The position numbers and the translations under genes were made by a program. From JAGDZR01 sp049115695 (lineage in GTDB: Bacteria > Bacteroidota > Bacteroidia > Cytophagales > Cyclobacteriaceae), in assembly GCA_049115695.1 (NCBI GenBank), contig JAGDZR010000012.1:381807-445806 (forward strand): a stretch of 64,000 bases of DNA, in the 5' to 3' direction. This document shows, one piece after another, positions 27,413 to 36,619 of the stretch (position 1 is the first letter of the stretch; each line of letters begins with the position of its first letter). A model generated the notes under the pieces. That model saw only the letters and a program-made list of their open reading frames with translations, was not told the origin of the DNA and did not search any database.

Positions 27413-27437
27413 GGGCTGTCATTTTTTTAGACAGCCC
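27413..27437 (+). terminator. Hairpin between susD and the susA-like gene
   Basis: GGGCTGTC and GACAGCCC form an 8-bp perfect stem with a 9-nt T-rich loop, 17 bp after the susD stop and 32 bp before the susA-like ATG. No strong T-run follows on the 3' side, so partial termination or 3'-end protection of the susC-susD message is more likely than full termination. Confidence 0.6.
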
Positions 27438-27469
27438 ATCTTGTTTTCATTTATGTAAATTTCAAGAAC

Positions 27470-29326
27470 ATGAACAAAGTAGTTTTATTTCTCCTTGTTG
27501 TCCTCAGCTGTAACATCACGATCGGTCAACAATTAGACAGAGTTGAACCTCCATTTTGGTGGGCCGGCATGGTGAATAACCAGTTGCAGTTGATGGTTCA
27601 TGGAGAACGAATCTCGGAGTTAACGCCATCTTTTGACTATCCAGGTGTTAAGCTTGTAGCAGTCACAAAACTCGAAAATCCGAATTATCTGATTCTTGAT
27701 TTAAACTTGGATATGGACGTACAGCCGGGTGCCTTTGATATTCAGTTTAGGAGAGGCAAAAAAACAGTTAAGACGTACGTATATGAATTGAAGGCTCGAA
27801 GAGCAGGATCAGCAGATCGTATTGGTTTTAACACCTCTGATGTGATGTATCTTATTACACCAGACAGGTTTGTAAATGGAGATCCAAGTAATGACAATGT
27901 AGACGGTATGCGCGAGCAAGCCAACAGGTCGTTCAAAGGAGGGCGTCATGGTGGTGATATTGCTGGTATGATCAAAAGTCTCGATTACATTGATGAAATG
28001 GGGTTTACTGCTATATGGGTCAACCCGGTTTTGGAAAATGATATGAACGAATATTCTTATCATGGCTATTCCACTACTGATTTCTACAAAGTTGATCCAC
28101 GTTTTGGTACCAATGAAGATTACGCTGAACTCAGTCAAATGGCCAAGGACAAAGGCATTAAAGTAATCATGGACATGATAGTGAATCATAGTGGTTCAGA
28201 GCATTGGTGGATGAAGGATTTACCGAGTTCAAATTGGGTAAACTTTCAAGATGATTACCTGATGGGAGAATATAAGATTACTTCTCATCGAAAACCGGTA
28301 GTACAGGACCCTTATGCTTCAAAGATCGATCGCAAGGATTTTACGGATGGTTGGTTTGTAACGACAATGCCAGATCTCAATCAGCGCAATCCATATATGG
28401 CGAAATATCTCACACAAAATTCCATATGGTGGATTGAATATGCTGACCTATCAGGTATTAGAATGGATACTTATCCTTACCCCGATATGAATTACATGAC
28501 AGAGTGGACTTGTGCGGTGATGTCAGAATATCCGAATTTCAATGTGGTGGGAGAGGAATGGTTCAGTGACCCATCAATAGTGTCCTATTGGCAAAGGGGC
28601 AAGGTTAATCCTAATGGTTATACTTCATGCCTGCCGAGTTTGATGGATTTTCCTTTGCAGAGCAAGTTGTCCGAAAGTCTGAACGCGCCCAATGGCGAGT
28701 GGGCAGGTTGGCTAGAAGCCTACACAACTCTGGCTAATGATTTTGTTTATGCAGATGCATCCAACCTGGTAGTCTTTCCCGATAACCATGACATGAGTAG
28801 ATTTTTCACTCAGATAAATGAGAACTTCGACTTATTCAAGCTTGGAATCGCATATTATATGACAATCCGTGGAGTTCCTCAGATCTATTATGGCACTGAG
28901 ATACTAATGAATAATCCAGGGACAACAGATCATGGAATCATTAGATCGGATTTCCCTGGAGGATGGGATGGCGATAAAGTGAATGCGTTTACGGGCGAAG
29001 GACTAACGTCAATGCAGAAGGAGGCACAAGAATTTATACGAAACCTACTTAACTGGAGAAAGGATAACAAAATAGTGCATACAGGAAAACTCCTTCACTA
29101 TGTGCCCAAAGATGATATCTATGTGTTAATTAGATACAATGAAGTGGGAAAAGTTGTCACCATATTGAGCAAAAGAGCGGATGACTTTGAGCTTTCTCTT
29201 GATCGTTTCAGTGAGGTATTAAATGGTAATGAGAGCGGCATTGAGGTAATTTCAGGACAACCAATATCACTTGAAGGCAAAGTGATCGTACCTGCAATGC
29301 AAGCGTTGATTCTTGATGTAAAATAG
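27470..29326 (+). CDS. susA: GH13 neopullulanase/cyclomaltodextrinase-like enzyme (SusA-like)
   Basis: 618 residues. A signal peptide (to about 19) is followed by the cyclomaltodextrinase-type N-terminal domain (VEPPFWWAGMVNNQLQLMVH). The GH13 barrel has FNTSDVMYLITPDRFVNGDP and the catalytic set Asp333 (GIRMDTYPYP), Glu362 (VVGEEWFSD) and Asp441 (FPDNHDMSRF). A C-terminal all-beta domain closes the protein (VVTILSKRADDFELSLDRF). The order and architecture resemble periplasmic SusA, which cuts imported maltooligosaccharides to glucose and maltose. It lacks a T9SS tail, unlike the upstream amylase, supporting a periplasmic location and a division of labour. It is the last gene before a strong terminator. 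Confidence 0.92.
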   Translation: MNKVVLFLLVVLSCNITIGQQLDRVEPPFWWAGMVNNQLQLMVHGERISELTPSFDYPGVKLVAVTKLENPNYLILDLNLDMDVQPGAFDIQFRRGKKTVKTYVYELKARRAGSADRIGFNTSDVMYLITPDRFVNGDPSNDNVDGMREQANRSFKGGRHGGDIAGMIKSLDYIDEMGFTAIWVNPVLENDMNEYSYHGYSTTDFYKVDPRFGTNEDYAELSQMAKDKGIKVIMDMIVNHSGSEHWWMKDLPSSNWVNFQDDYLMGEYKITSHRKPVVQDPYASKIDRKDFTDGWFVTTMPDLNQRNPYMAKYLTQNSIWWIEYADLSGIRMDTYPYPDMNYMTEWTCAVMSEYPNFNVVGEEWFSDPSIVSYWQRGKVNPNGYTSCLPSLMDFPLQSKLSESLNAPNGEWAGWLEAYTTLANDFVYADASNLVVFPDNHDMSRFFTQINENFDLFKLGIAYYMTIRGVPQIYYGTEILMNNPGTTDHGIIRSDFPGGWDGDKVNAFTGEGLTSMQKEAQEFIRNLLNWRKDNKIVHTGKLLHYVPKDDIYVLIRYNEVGKVVTILSKRADDFELSLDRFSEVLNGNESGIEVISGQPISLEGKVIVPAMQALILDVK

Positions 29327-29362
29327 GCAATTCTACCCTTCATATATTACAACTTAGGTAGT

Positions 29363-29395
29363 GCCGGGTCTTTCAGTAGGGGCCCGGCTTTTTTT
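29363..29395 (+). terminator. Rho-independent terminator of the sus operon
   Basis: GCCGGG and CCCGGC, extended by G-U pairs, form a stem with a short loop, and a run of seven T follows directly (29389-29395). It starts 37 bp after the susA-like stop. The MCP-like gene on the other strand ends at 29394, so the terminator overlaps its stop codon. Confidence 0.8.
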
Positions 29396-30944
29396 ATAGC
29401 TTAAAACTTCGAGTGATTTCGTCGAGTGTGGTGGCATGTTCAGTAAGACTTTTAGCTGCCGCCGAAAGCTCTTCACCTGTTGAAGCGTTTTGTTGACTAC
29501 TGCTATTGAATTGTTGAATTGCCGAATTGATTTGACTGCTACTTTGTTGCTGTTCTACAGAGTTTAGTGCTATGTCTGAAGACATCTTTGTAAGTGTCTT
29601 GAGGTGTTGGACAACTTCGTCTACTGCCTCCTTGGATGCTGAAGAATTGCTTAAACCTGACTTAGAAAGAGAAGTAATTCTGTTCGCTGCTTCTTTGCTG
29701 CTATCAGCAAGTTGACGAACATCTTTCGCCACCACAGAAAACCCTTTTCCATGTTCACCGGCATTCGCCGCTTCAATAAATGCGTTAATGGCCAACAAAT
29801 TGGTCTGCCCGGCAATATCCTCGATGATTTTGACTTGTTCCCCAATGACTGTTATGTCCTCGAGTGTTTTCTCTACAAATGATTGACTCTCCATCATTTT
29901 ATCAATGGATTGTTTGTTCATGGACTCAGATTCCAATGCATTTTGACTGGAAGCATCAATGTTTGATGACATTTCTTCGATGCTAGCTGCAATTTCTTCA
30001 GAATTGGCAGCTTGTTCATTTGATGTAGTTGATATTGCCGAAGACATATTTTGCAGCTCATTTCCCGATTGCATTAGCGTTCCAACCTGATCTGTCAGCA
30101 AAGAGATTATTTTTCGAAGAGAGGTGTTCATCGAATTGATATATGTAGCTGTCTGGCCCAATTCATCTCTTGATGACAGTACAAGATCATTACTAAGGTC
30201 ATTTTGGGACATGGCGTGAATGAACTGTTTGATCTGGTTAAACCCTGACACAAAAAAATTACTAATGATGATCATGGGTGTCAGTTGTAGAATAACCAGA
30301 ACAACCCCAAAGCAAACCATGGTCGTTAGCATGTCTGAAATATCAACTCCCCATTCAGGATATTCTGTCATTCTCCATGTCATTGAATAAGCGATGGAGA
30401 TCATTAGCCCTAAGCTACCAATAGCAACTGATAGTGCATTAAATATGAATTTGAACCGGAGGTTTATGTTTCCTTCCGACTTTACAGGTACGGTAATTAG
30501 GATTTTATCAAATTCTTGCAAAAAACTAGATGATGAGGCCGCAATACCAACTATTTGATATAACAGTGCATTGATAAAGAACAATGAGGCAGGAATAAAT
30601 TCTAGATCATTGAGCCAACCTGCAAATAGCCAAACGATTGAAAAGCCTAAACTTGAGAGAATAAAGAAGATGAAAATTCTTCTATACGAGCTTGCTATTA
30701 CATTTTCAGTTTTCGAACCGATGTGGCTTATGATGTTCTTTAACAAGTAATTGTTAATTGTCATAATTATGACAAAAAGTGGTACTGCAAAAGCGTACAA
30801 TTTCCAGTTCATCACAATCAATTGAATTTCTGGCCAGGTTAACACCTTTGCAAAATAGCTTATTGCTAAAACGACGAAACCAGGAACAATGTAAGACAAG
30901 CTCGTGGTTATCTGGATTTGGCGGGTATTAGATTCGTAACTCAT
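29394..30944 (-). CDS. Methyl-accepting chemotaxis-like transducer, six-helix membrane domain
   Basis: 516 residues. The N-terminal half is all membrane helices (about 12-33, 43-64, 90-110, 116-138, 168-190, 208-234) with no large periplasmic sensor. A linker resembling HAMP follows at about 235-285 (ELGQTATYINSMNTSLRKII), then the coiled-coil signalling domain with its tip region IAGQTNLLAINAFIEAANAG and EHGKGFSVVAKDVRQLADSS (residues about 370-410). The tip matches MCP signal domains that bind CheA/CheW. No che genes are nearby. It may transduce a membrane or energy signal rather than a soluble ligand. Confidence 0.88.
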   Translation of the reverse strand: MSYESNTRQIQITTSLSYIVPGFVVLAISYFAKVLTWPEIQLIVMNWKLYAFAVPLFVIIMTINNYLLKNIISHIGSKTENVIASSYRRIFIFFILSSLGFSIVWLFAGWLNDLEFIPASLFFINALLYQIVGIAASSSSFLQEFDKILITVPVKSEGNINLRFKFIFNALSVAIGSLGLMISIAYSMTWRMTEYPEWGVDISDMLTTMVCFGVVLVILQLTPMIIISNFFVSGFNQIKQFIHAMSQNDLSNDLVLSSRDELGQTATYINSMNTSLRKIISLLTDQVGTLMQSGNELQNMSSAISTTSNEQAANSEEIAASIEEMSSNIDASSQNALESESMNKQSIDKMMESQSFVEKTLEDITVIGEQVKIIEDIAGQTNLLAINAFIEAANAGEHGKGFSVVAKDVRQLADSSKEAANRITSLSKSGLSNSSASKEAVDEVVQHLKTLTKMSSDIALNSVEQQQSSSQINSAIQQFNSSSQQNASTGEELSAAAKSLTEHATTLDEITRSFKL

Positions 30945-31045
30945 GAAGTATAATTAAAAAGCAAGTTTAATAACATGTCATAATCTGCACCAAAGGTTCA
31001 TGAGTAACTGTGGATTAAAGCTTTTGACCCAGAATATTATTAGAT

Positions 31046-31597
31046 TCAATGCGACTTATACTTCCCCTCTTGCTCCAAGGCCAATTCTATATGTGCAAAA
31101 TGATGATTGCAATGCCAGGCGTATAAAGCAATGTTTTCCTTGAGCTTGATTGCTCTTTTTATTTCTGGATGGATGAACTCCTTATCCAATTCCTCGCTTG
31201 TCAGACTGTTAAGTAGGCACACCCAACGTTCATGAAGTCCATCCAAAATGCTCAATGAAGGAGCTATTGAGCTTGTGACACTATCAGACAACTCGGCCCA
31301 GAGACTTTCATGATAGGCTTTTATTGTTGGTGATTCTTCTGTTAGCGCCCATTTAAACCGGGTGAGTGATTGCATATGACTATCGGCGCAATGATGAATG
31401 ATCTGTCGGATGCTCCAACCATCCTTCCTGTAACTCCAGGTCAACTCCTCCTCCGAGAGCTCACTCACTAACTTAATTAGCCTAAAAGGGAACTCCTCAA
31501 TGGTTGAAATCCACCTGGAAATGTCATGAAAAGTAGTTGGCCATTTAAACTGCCCAATTGGATAACGTTGTGCTTCATCGTCAATGATCACTGTCAT
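31046..31597 (-). CDS. DinB/YfiT-family putative metal-dependent hydrolase
   Basis: 183 residues. The four-helix DinB-like fold is indicated by three spaced His motifs: IIHHCADSH near 65-73, and WHCNHHFAH near 159-167, the second being the C-terminal metal site. The N-terminal stretch YPIGQFKWPTTFHDISRWIS also matches the YfiT/BstA group. Family members include bacillithiol-S-transferases and uncharacterised hydrolases that bind a divalent metal. Whether this one uses bacillithiol cannot be told. It is 3 bp downstream of the 7-TM gene, likely in one transcript. Confidence 0.85.
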   Translation of the reverse strand: MTVIIDDEAQRYPIGQFKWPTTFHDISRWISTIEEFPFRLIKLVSELSEEELTWSYRKDGWSIRQIIHHCADSHMQSLTRFKWALTEESPTIKAYHESLWAELSDSVTSSIAPSLSILDGLHERWVCLLNSLTSEELDKEFIHPEIKRAIKLKENIALYAWHCNHHFAHIELALEQEGKYKSH

Positions 31598-31600
31598 AAT

Positions 31601-32269
31601 TTATTGACTTAACGAGGGAGACAGCTTTACGGAATACTCTTTAGCGTCCCTGGTTCCTTGTAAGAAGCACATCAAAGTGATAAACATCAGTACATGTCCA
31701 ATGTCATCTCTATTGAACCAAAGATGAAAATCGATTCCTAACAGTCGAACAGGCAATGAAACAATTAAGACCAATACACCTATGGCGAAATAGCGATGAA
31801 AGGTATCACCCTTGAATGTTCGAATGGCTGAAGGAATTGCGATAAAAAATATGAATCCAATTGAGGAATGGATTATTACCCAATTGAAACTAGGTTGAAT
31901 AATAAAAACAACCAATGAGGCAGCCAGTTTAGCCAATGATAATGTTTGCATCCATTTACGCCTTGTGGAAGGTTGAAGAGATATCATTGCCCATTCTGCA
32001 GCTGAAATGGCAAAAAATCCAGTAGTCCATGTCGGCATCTTACCAGTAATACCCCAGTAATAATAAAAGGTATGCCCAAAAGCAGCACAGAAGGTTCCAA
32101 TTCCAAAAAACAGAAAAAACAAGTTCCAATATTTCACCAGATCAGTTTGCGGCAATTTTCGCAATTGAAGAAAGTGATGGATATTGGTTGCGGTCAATGC
32201 TATGTTGAGTATAAACGCCATAGGCTCCATTAAGTGGAGTCCAAAGAGCTCAAATTCAATTTTATTCAC
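31601..32269 (-). CDS. Uncharacterised seven-helix membrane protein
   Basis: 222 residues with seven predicted hydrophobic segments (about 12-32, 46-70, 78-96, 108-126, 130-150, 159-180, 188-206). Conserved-looking polar residues sit at helix ends: NIHHF after helix 1, FGHTFYYYWG after helix 2, and HLWFNRDDIGHVLM at the start of helix 7. This distribution of His and Asp recalls the CREST superfamily of membrane hydrolases (ceramidase-like), but this is only a resemblance. It sits just upstream of the DinB-like gene. No signal peptide beyond helix 1. Confidence 0.6.
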   Translation of the reverse strand: MNKIEFELFGLHLMEPMAFILNIALTATNIHHFLQLRKLPQTDLVKYWNLFFLFFGIGTFCAAFGHTFYYYWGITGKMPTWTTGFFAISAAEWAMISLQPSTRRKWMQTLSLAKLAASLVVFIIQPSFNWVIIHSSIGFIFFIAIPSAIRTFKGDTFHRYFAIGVLVLIVSLPVRLLGIDFHLWFNRDDIGHVLMFITLMCFLQGTRDAKEYSVKLSPSLSQ

Positions 32270-32346
32270 TTAAAAAGTAGGTTATTAAGAGCTTTCAAAT
32301 ATGTTGATATTTTGGCATATCGAACTGTCATTTGGTAAATTTCTGA

Positions 32347-32799
32347 TCAATTAATGATCTGTGCAGTATGATCTTTGGTTTTAACCTTGTCAATCACTTT
32401 TTCAATGATGCCATTTTCATCAATTACAAAGGTTGTTCTTAAAGTACCCATGTATTCCCTGCCCATGAATTTTTTTAAATCCCAAGTTCCGTATAAATGA
32501 TGCACTTTGTGCTCAGGATCCGAAAGGAGTGAATAGGGGAGCTCTTTTTTCTCAATAAATCTCTGATGAAGCTTTTCACTATCCTGACTAATACCGAACA
32601 CTTCATATCCTTTATTCTGTAGATCAGAATAGTTATCCCGAAGGTTACATGCTTCAGCTGTACAACCAGGCGTAAGGTCCTTAGGGTAAAAAAACAGTAT
32701 TACTTTTTTTCCTCTTAAATCCTCAAGTTTGACGGTATCACCGTTCTGATCATTGGCTTCAAATGATGGAGCCTTGTCGCCTTGTTTCAACGTAATCAT
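32347..32799 (-). CDS. bcp: Thiol peroxidase, Bcp/PrxQ type peroxiredoxin
   Basis: 150 residues, the usual length. Bcp enzymes reduce hydroperoxides with thioredoxin as donor. The peroxidatic Cys lies in DLTPGCTAEACNLRD, with the resolving Cys five residues on (C-T-A-E-A-C), which marks the PrxQ subgroup with a disulfide within helix 2. The N-terminal GDKAPSFEANDQNG and late LRTTFVIDENG segments also fit. The ATG overlaps the stop of the upstream M23 peptidase gene by 4 bp, so they form an operon. Cytoplasmic. Confidence 0.95.
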   Translation of the reverse strand: MITLKQGDKAPSFEANDQNGDTVKLEDLRGKKVILFFYPKDLTPGCTAEACNLRDNYSDLQNKGYEVFGISQDSEKLHQRFIEKKELPYSLLSDPEHKVHHLYGTWDLKKFMGREYMGTLRTTFVIDENGIIEKVIDKVKTKDHTAQIIN

Positions 32800-34637
32800 A
32801 ATGTTTTTTTAAGTTCTGAAATATTACCAAAAAAATCTTCAACCTCCAATCTAAACTCTCCTGATATAGGAATATTTGGATGGGGTACAGCCATCAAAAG
32901 ATTTTTCTTAGCATCATAGCGCATCATGAGGAAATCTCCGTCTACTGTTGCGTTATATGATTTGATCCCTGATAAGTCATCTTTTATGCTAACTTTTAAA
33001 TTACTACGAGACCATGAGATAGGAGTAATTTTGGGTGGTATGCTATCTGTTGCAATCGTGTAGGTTGCAAAATCACGAGATTTAAATTCAAATGTCCCAT
33101 CGTCGAGTTGCTTTCCTCCAACATACCTGAGGCGATTGCCAATTTTGGAGAAGACTTGATAGCCTTCCGGATATTGATAAACCGGTTTGAGGGTGAAAGT
33201 CAAATTCTGGCGAATTGGATCTGTGGTATTTTTGAATTGAAACAACTCAAGGTTATTGGATGCAATATCCTTTTTAAATCTTAAATAGACAGTGTCAAAT
33301 AGGGAGTTTTTGTTACTAAGAATATCAAAATCACTATTGTAGAAACTGATTTTGGTATTGGTTGGGAGCGCTGTATAAAACTCAGGCTTGATTACGCCTG
33401 AGTTAGAAAAAGTAATGGAGTCAACCAATCCGTTTTTTAAATCCCATAAAAAGTAATTGACATCATTTCGTGATAAATAGGGTTTAACTTTTTTATGCAG
33501 ATTCCCCAGGTATACGTTACCAGTTGAATCAGCAGACTTAAAATGCATGTAGCTGCCTTGCACATCGAAGGAACGGATAGATGGAGTAATGGGATAGGCT
33601 ATTCGTCGGTTGTTGATGGTTGACTCCATGACGGAAATGTTGTTGCTATTATCCCGAAGAATAATTCTTAAATCTGTTGATTTCGCCTCAAATCTGTATT
33701 TCTTTCTTGTCACATACATACTATGTCGATTGCCATCGTCCACATAGAGTTTGTTGAAGTACTTTCGTTTTCGTTTGTAAGTTTCGTAATCCAGGTGAAC
33801 AAGGATTTCTCGGTTTTCCCCAAAACCCATTCTTTCTTTGATTTGATGAAAAACAGTGTCGCCATCAATGGATAGTAGTAATTCGGGAATGCCATTTCGG
33901 GAATAGGTACCATCTAGATTGTCATAATGATAGATCTGAATCCCGACATTTCCGATAAGCGAAATCGGTTTTTGGATGGTGTATTTGCCATTGACTTTTA
34001 TGAGATCAAATTCATATCTACCGAATGCTCCGTTAATTCTTGCTTGATCGTCGAGTGTCACAAAAGCTATTTTTTTCATGAGTGGAGGGATGCGATCAAT
34101 GACTTCCTCAAAACCGAATTCTAGTGGATTAAGGCATCTATGCTGTGTGTCACGTATTTCAAAATGTAAATGTGGGCCTGTAGATGAGCCCGAGTTACCA
34201 GAATATGCGATGACATCTCCTTGTCTAAAAACGAGTTCGTTTTTTTCAGGAAATATTGATATAGCGTATGTCTCATCCTCGTATTGTTTTTGCCGCGTAT
34301 ATTTTTCAAGTGTACGTTCGAAACGGTTCAAGTGCGCATAGACTGATGTATTGCCATCAGGGTGTGTTAGATAGAGTGCATGACCATATCCACCGGGGCT
34401 GATCGCAATACGAGAAATATAGCCATCAGCTGTTGCCAGAATAGGAATGCCAATTCGGCCACCTGTGCGTACATCTATTCCTCCATGAAAATGACTTCCT
34501 CGCATTTCGCCCATCGTGCCCGCCAGGTAGTTTTGTTGACCAGGGTTAATTGGGAAAATGTAATCAACTATTGGTAACGCCTGACCCTTGCAAATGAAGC
34601 ATGTAAGACTTAAAAGGAGTAGACTAACGTATTTCAA
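32796..34637 (-). CDS. M23-family peptidase (LytM/DD-endopeptidase-like)
   Basis: 613 residues. A signal peptide (to about 18) is followed at once by an M23 domain at about 25-180: GSHFHGGIDVRTG carries the first metal ligands (His and Asp), and SSTGPHLHFEIRD carries the HxH pair. All ligands appear intact, so it should be a zinc peptidase acting on peptidoglycan cross-links. The remaining 430 residues are beta-rich and unrecognised, probably Ig-like or wall-interaction domains. The arrangement (catalytic domain first, long C-terminal part) is typical of Bacteroidota members. It overlaps the FAH-family gene by 14 bp and bcp by 4 bp. Confidence 0.92.
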   Translation of the reverse strand: MKYVSLLLLSLTCFICKGQALPIVDYIFPINPGQQNYLAGTMGEMRGSHFHGGIDVRTGGRIGIPILATADGYISRIAISPGGYGHALYLTHPDGNTSVYAHLNRFERTLEKYTRQKQYEDETYAISIFPEKNELVFRQGDVIAYSGNSGSSTGPHLHFEIRDTQHRCLNPLEFGFEEVIDRIPPLMKKIAFVTLDDQARINGAFGRYEFDLIKVNGKYTIQKPISLIGNVGIQIYHYDNLDGTYSRNGIPELLLSIDGDTVFHQIKERMGFGENREILVHLDYETYKRKRKYFNKLYVDDGNRHSMYVTRKKYRFEAKSTDLRIILRDNSNNISVMESTINNRRIAYPITPSIRSFDVQGSYMHFKSADSTGNVYLGNLHKKVKPYLSRNDVNYFLWDLKNGLVDSITFSNSGVIKPEFYTALPTNTKISFYNSDFDILSNKNSLFDTVYLRFKKDIASNNLELFQFKNTTDPIRQNLTFTLKPVYQYPEGYQVFSKIGNRLRYVGGKQLDDGTFEFKSRDFATYTIATDSIPPKITPISWSRSNLKVSIKDDLSGIKSYNATVDGDFLMMRYDAKKNLLMAVPHPNIPISGEFRLEVEDFFGNISELKKTL

Positions 34638-35232
34638 AGTCTAACATTTTTTGGTTCTCAATAAAGCCCACCAATCGATCACCAATTTGTACCGGACCAA
34701 CTCCTTTCGGAGTACCTGTAAAAATCAAATCTCCTTTCTTAAGGGTTATGAACTTTGAAATGTATGAGATGATTTCATCTACTGAGTACAACATATGAGA
34801 GGTATTTCCTTGCTGTACAACCTGTTCATTTATCAGTAGACTGAATGAAGTATTTGATAAATCCAACTGATCTTTATTTAAGAAATTGGAGATAGGAGCA
34901 GAACCATTGAATGATTTTGCCAAATCCCAGGGAAGCCCTTTGGTTTTTGCTTTTGCTTGCAGGTCTCTGGCAGTAAAGTCAACCCCAAGTCCTATTTCAT
35001 TGTAATACTTGTGTGCAAATTCAGTCTCTATTGATTTACCCAGTTGAGATATTTTTACTACCAACTCTATTTCGTGATGAATGTCCTTGCTGAAATCGGG
35101 ATAGTAGAAAGGATCATTGTTTCTAATGATAGCCGTGTCTGGTTTTAAAAAGATAACGGGACTGTCCGGTCGTTCATTTCCAAGCTCTTCAATGTGAGCG
35201 ACGTAGTTCCTACCTATGCAAGCAATTTTCAT
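34624..35232 (-). CDS. Fumarylacetoacetate hydrolase family protein
   Basis: 202 residues, the short single-domain form. KIACIGRNYVAHIEELGNER opens the protein, HHEIELVVKI supplies the His/Glu metal ligands near 51-60, and TGTPKGVGPVQIGDRL near the end is a strong family motif. Relatives are acylpyruvate hydrolases, oxaloacetate decarboxylases or related enzymes; the exact substrate is not predictable. Its 3' end overlaps the M23 peptidase start by 14 bp, and the mtaB gene ends 4 bp upstream, so all run leftward as one unit. Confidence 0.9.
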   Translation of the reverse strand: MKIACIGRNYVAHIEELGNERPDSPVIFLKPDTAIIRNNDPFYYPDFSKDIHHEIELVVKISQLGKSIETEFAHKYYNEIGLGVDFTARDLQAKAKTKGLPWDLAKSFNGSAPISNFLNKDQLDLSNTSFSLLINEQVVQQGNTSHMLYSVDEIISYISKFITLKKGDLIFTGTPKGVGPVQIGDRLVGFIENQKMLDFEIR

Positions 35233-35235
35233 GTG

Positions 35236-36561
35236 TTAATGAGAGATTATCATTTCTGGTTCCTTGATTTCAACCAGTCCCTTTTCGTTAATGCCAACTA
35301 GTTCAACAGACTTTAATTCATTGATCAACAGCGGATCAAACTTAGCTTCAATTCGAATGTAGTTTTCTGTAAAGCCGTGCATTTGACCATTTTCAACATC
35401 CTCTTCAAACAACACGGTTGCAGTCTTTCCCAAATGCTGCTCATAGAAGAACCGCTTCTTTTTTTCAGACAAACCTCGGAGCATTTTGGATCTTCTTTGA
35501 CGTTCTTCCAAAGCAACACTTCCTTCCATATCGATTGCCTGAGTATTTGGCCTTTCAGAATAAGTGAATACGTGTAAATAGGAAATATCCAACTCTGTGA
35601 GGAATTTGTATGTTGTCATGAACTCCTCTTCAGTCTCACCTGGAAATCCCGTAATTACATCAACTCCAATGCAAGTCTGTGGCGCCAATTGTTTTATCCT
35701 TTCAACTCTCTTTTTATACAAATCGCTTAAATATCTACGATTCATGGCACTAAGTATAGTGTCGCTTCCCGATTGCAAGGGTATGTGAAAGTGAGGGACA
35801 AATCGATTGGATTGCGTAACGAAAGCTATGATGTCATCTGACAAGAGGTTGGGTTCAATTGAGGAAATTCTAAATCGTTCTATATTCTCAACTTTATCTA
35901 GCTCCTTGATCAAATTGAGAAAATTTTCTTTTCTCTTACCATTTTGGATACCAAAGTCACCAATGTTTACACCTGTCAATACCACTTCTTTAACATCCGT
36001 TTTTGCAATTTCTTTAGCATGAGCGATGATGTTCGAGATGCTGTCACTTCTACTCTTCCCCCTTGCCAGCGGGATGGTGCAAAACGCGCAACCGTAGTTG
36101 CAACCATCCTGTACCTTCAAAAATGTGCGCGTTCGATCAGCAATACTGTAAGAAGAATGAAAAGTGTTAGCCTCTTTAATTTCAGAAGCATGAATTACCG
36201 ATTGATCTTTTGGAACAAACTCATCGAAATAATCAAACATTCTAAATTTCTCGGCAGCACCAAGTACTGCGTTCACTCCGGGTATCTCACTGATCTCTTT
36301 CGGTTTTAGCTGAGCGTAGCAACCAATGATCGCTACAAATGAGTTGGGAGAGATTCTCTTAGCTTCCTTTACGATTTTCCGACACTTTTTATCAGCATTT
36401 TCTGTAACACTGCAAGTATTAATCACAAAAATGTCTGGATGATCAGTAAAATCAACCTTTTCATATCCACGATCCGTAAACATTCTTCCGATTGTCGAAG
36501 ATTCTGAAAAATTGAGTTTGCAACCCAATGTATACAATGCCACCCTTTTCATTGCCGGCAA
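35236..36561 (-). CDS. mtaB: tRNA t6A37 methylthiotransferase MtaB
   Basis: 441 residues. A MiaB-type radical SAM enzyme that adds a methylthio group to t6A37 of tRNAs reading ANN codons. The N-terminal UPF0004 domain has the three cluster Cys residues (TLGCKLN, INTCSVTE, IIGCYAQ at about 14, 50, 81). The radical SAM motif is CNYGCAFC (154-161), followed by the TRAM domain at the C-terminus. TLGCKLNFSES is the MtaB-type opening, distinguishing it from MiaB and RimO. The second in-frame ATG (Met4, 36552) is an equally good start. Leftward, first of the mtaB-FAH-M23-bcp run. Confidence 0.94.
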   Translation of the reverse strand: MPAMKRVALYTLGCKLNFSESSTIGRMFTDRGYEKVDFTDHPDIFVINTCSVTENADKKCRKIVKEAKRISPNSFVAIIGCYAQLKPKEISEIPGVNAVLGAAEKFRMFDYFDEFVPKDQSVIHASEIKEANTFHSSYSIADRTRTFLKVQDGCNYGCAFCTIPLARGKSRSDSISNIIAHAKEIAKTDVKEVVLTGVNIGDFGIQNGKRKENFLNLIKELDKVENIERFRISSIEPNLLSDDIIAFVTQSNRFVPHFHIPLQSGSDTILSAMNRRYLSDLYKKRVERIKQLAPQTCIGVDVITGFPGETEEEFMTTYKFLTELDISYLHVFTYSERPNTQAIDMEGSVALEERQRRSKMLRGLSEKKKRFFYEQHLGKTATVLFEEDVENGQMHGFTENYIRIEAKFDPLLINELKSVELVGINEKGLVEIKEPEMIISH

Positions 36562-36619
36562 AGATAATGATAGCTACAAATAGCCAATGGATAATTTACA
36601 GAGCAGGAAGTAAAGCAGG

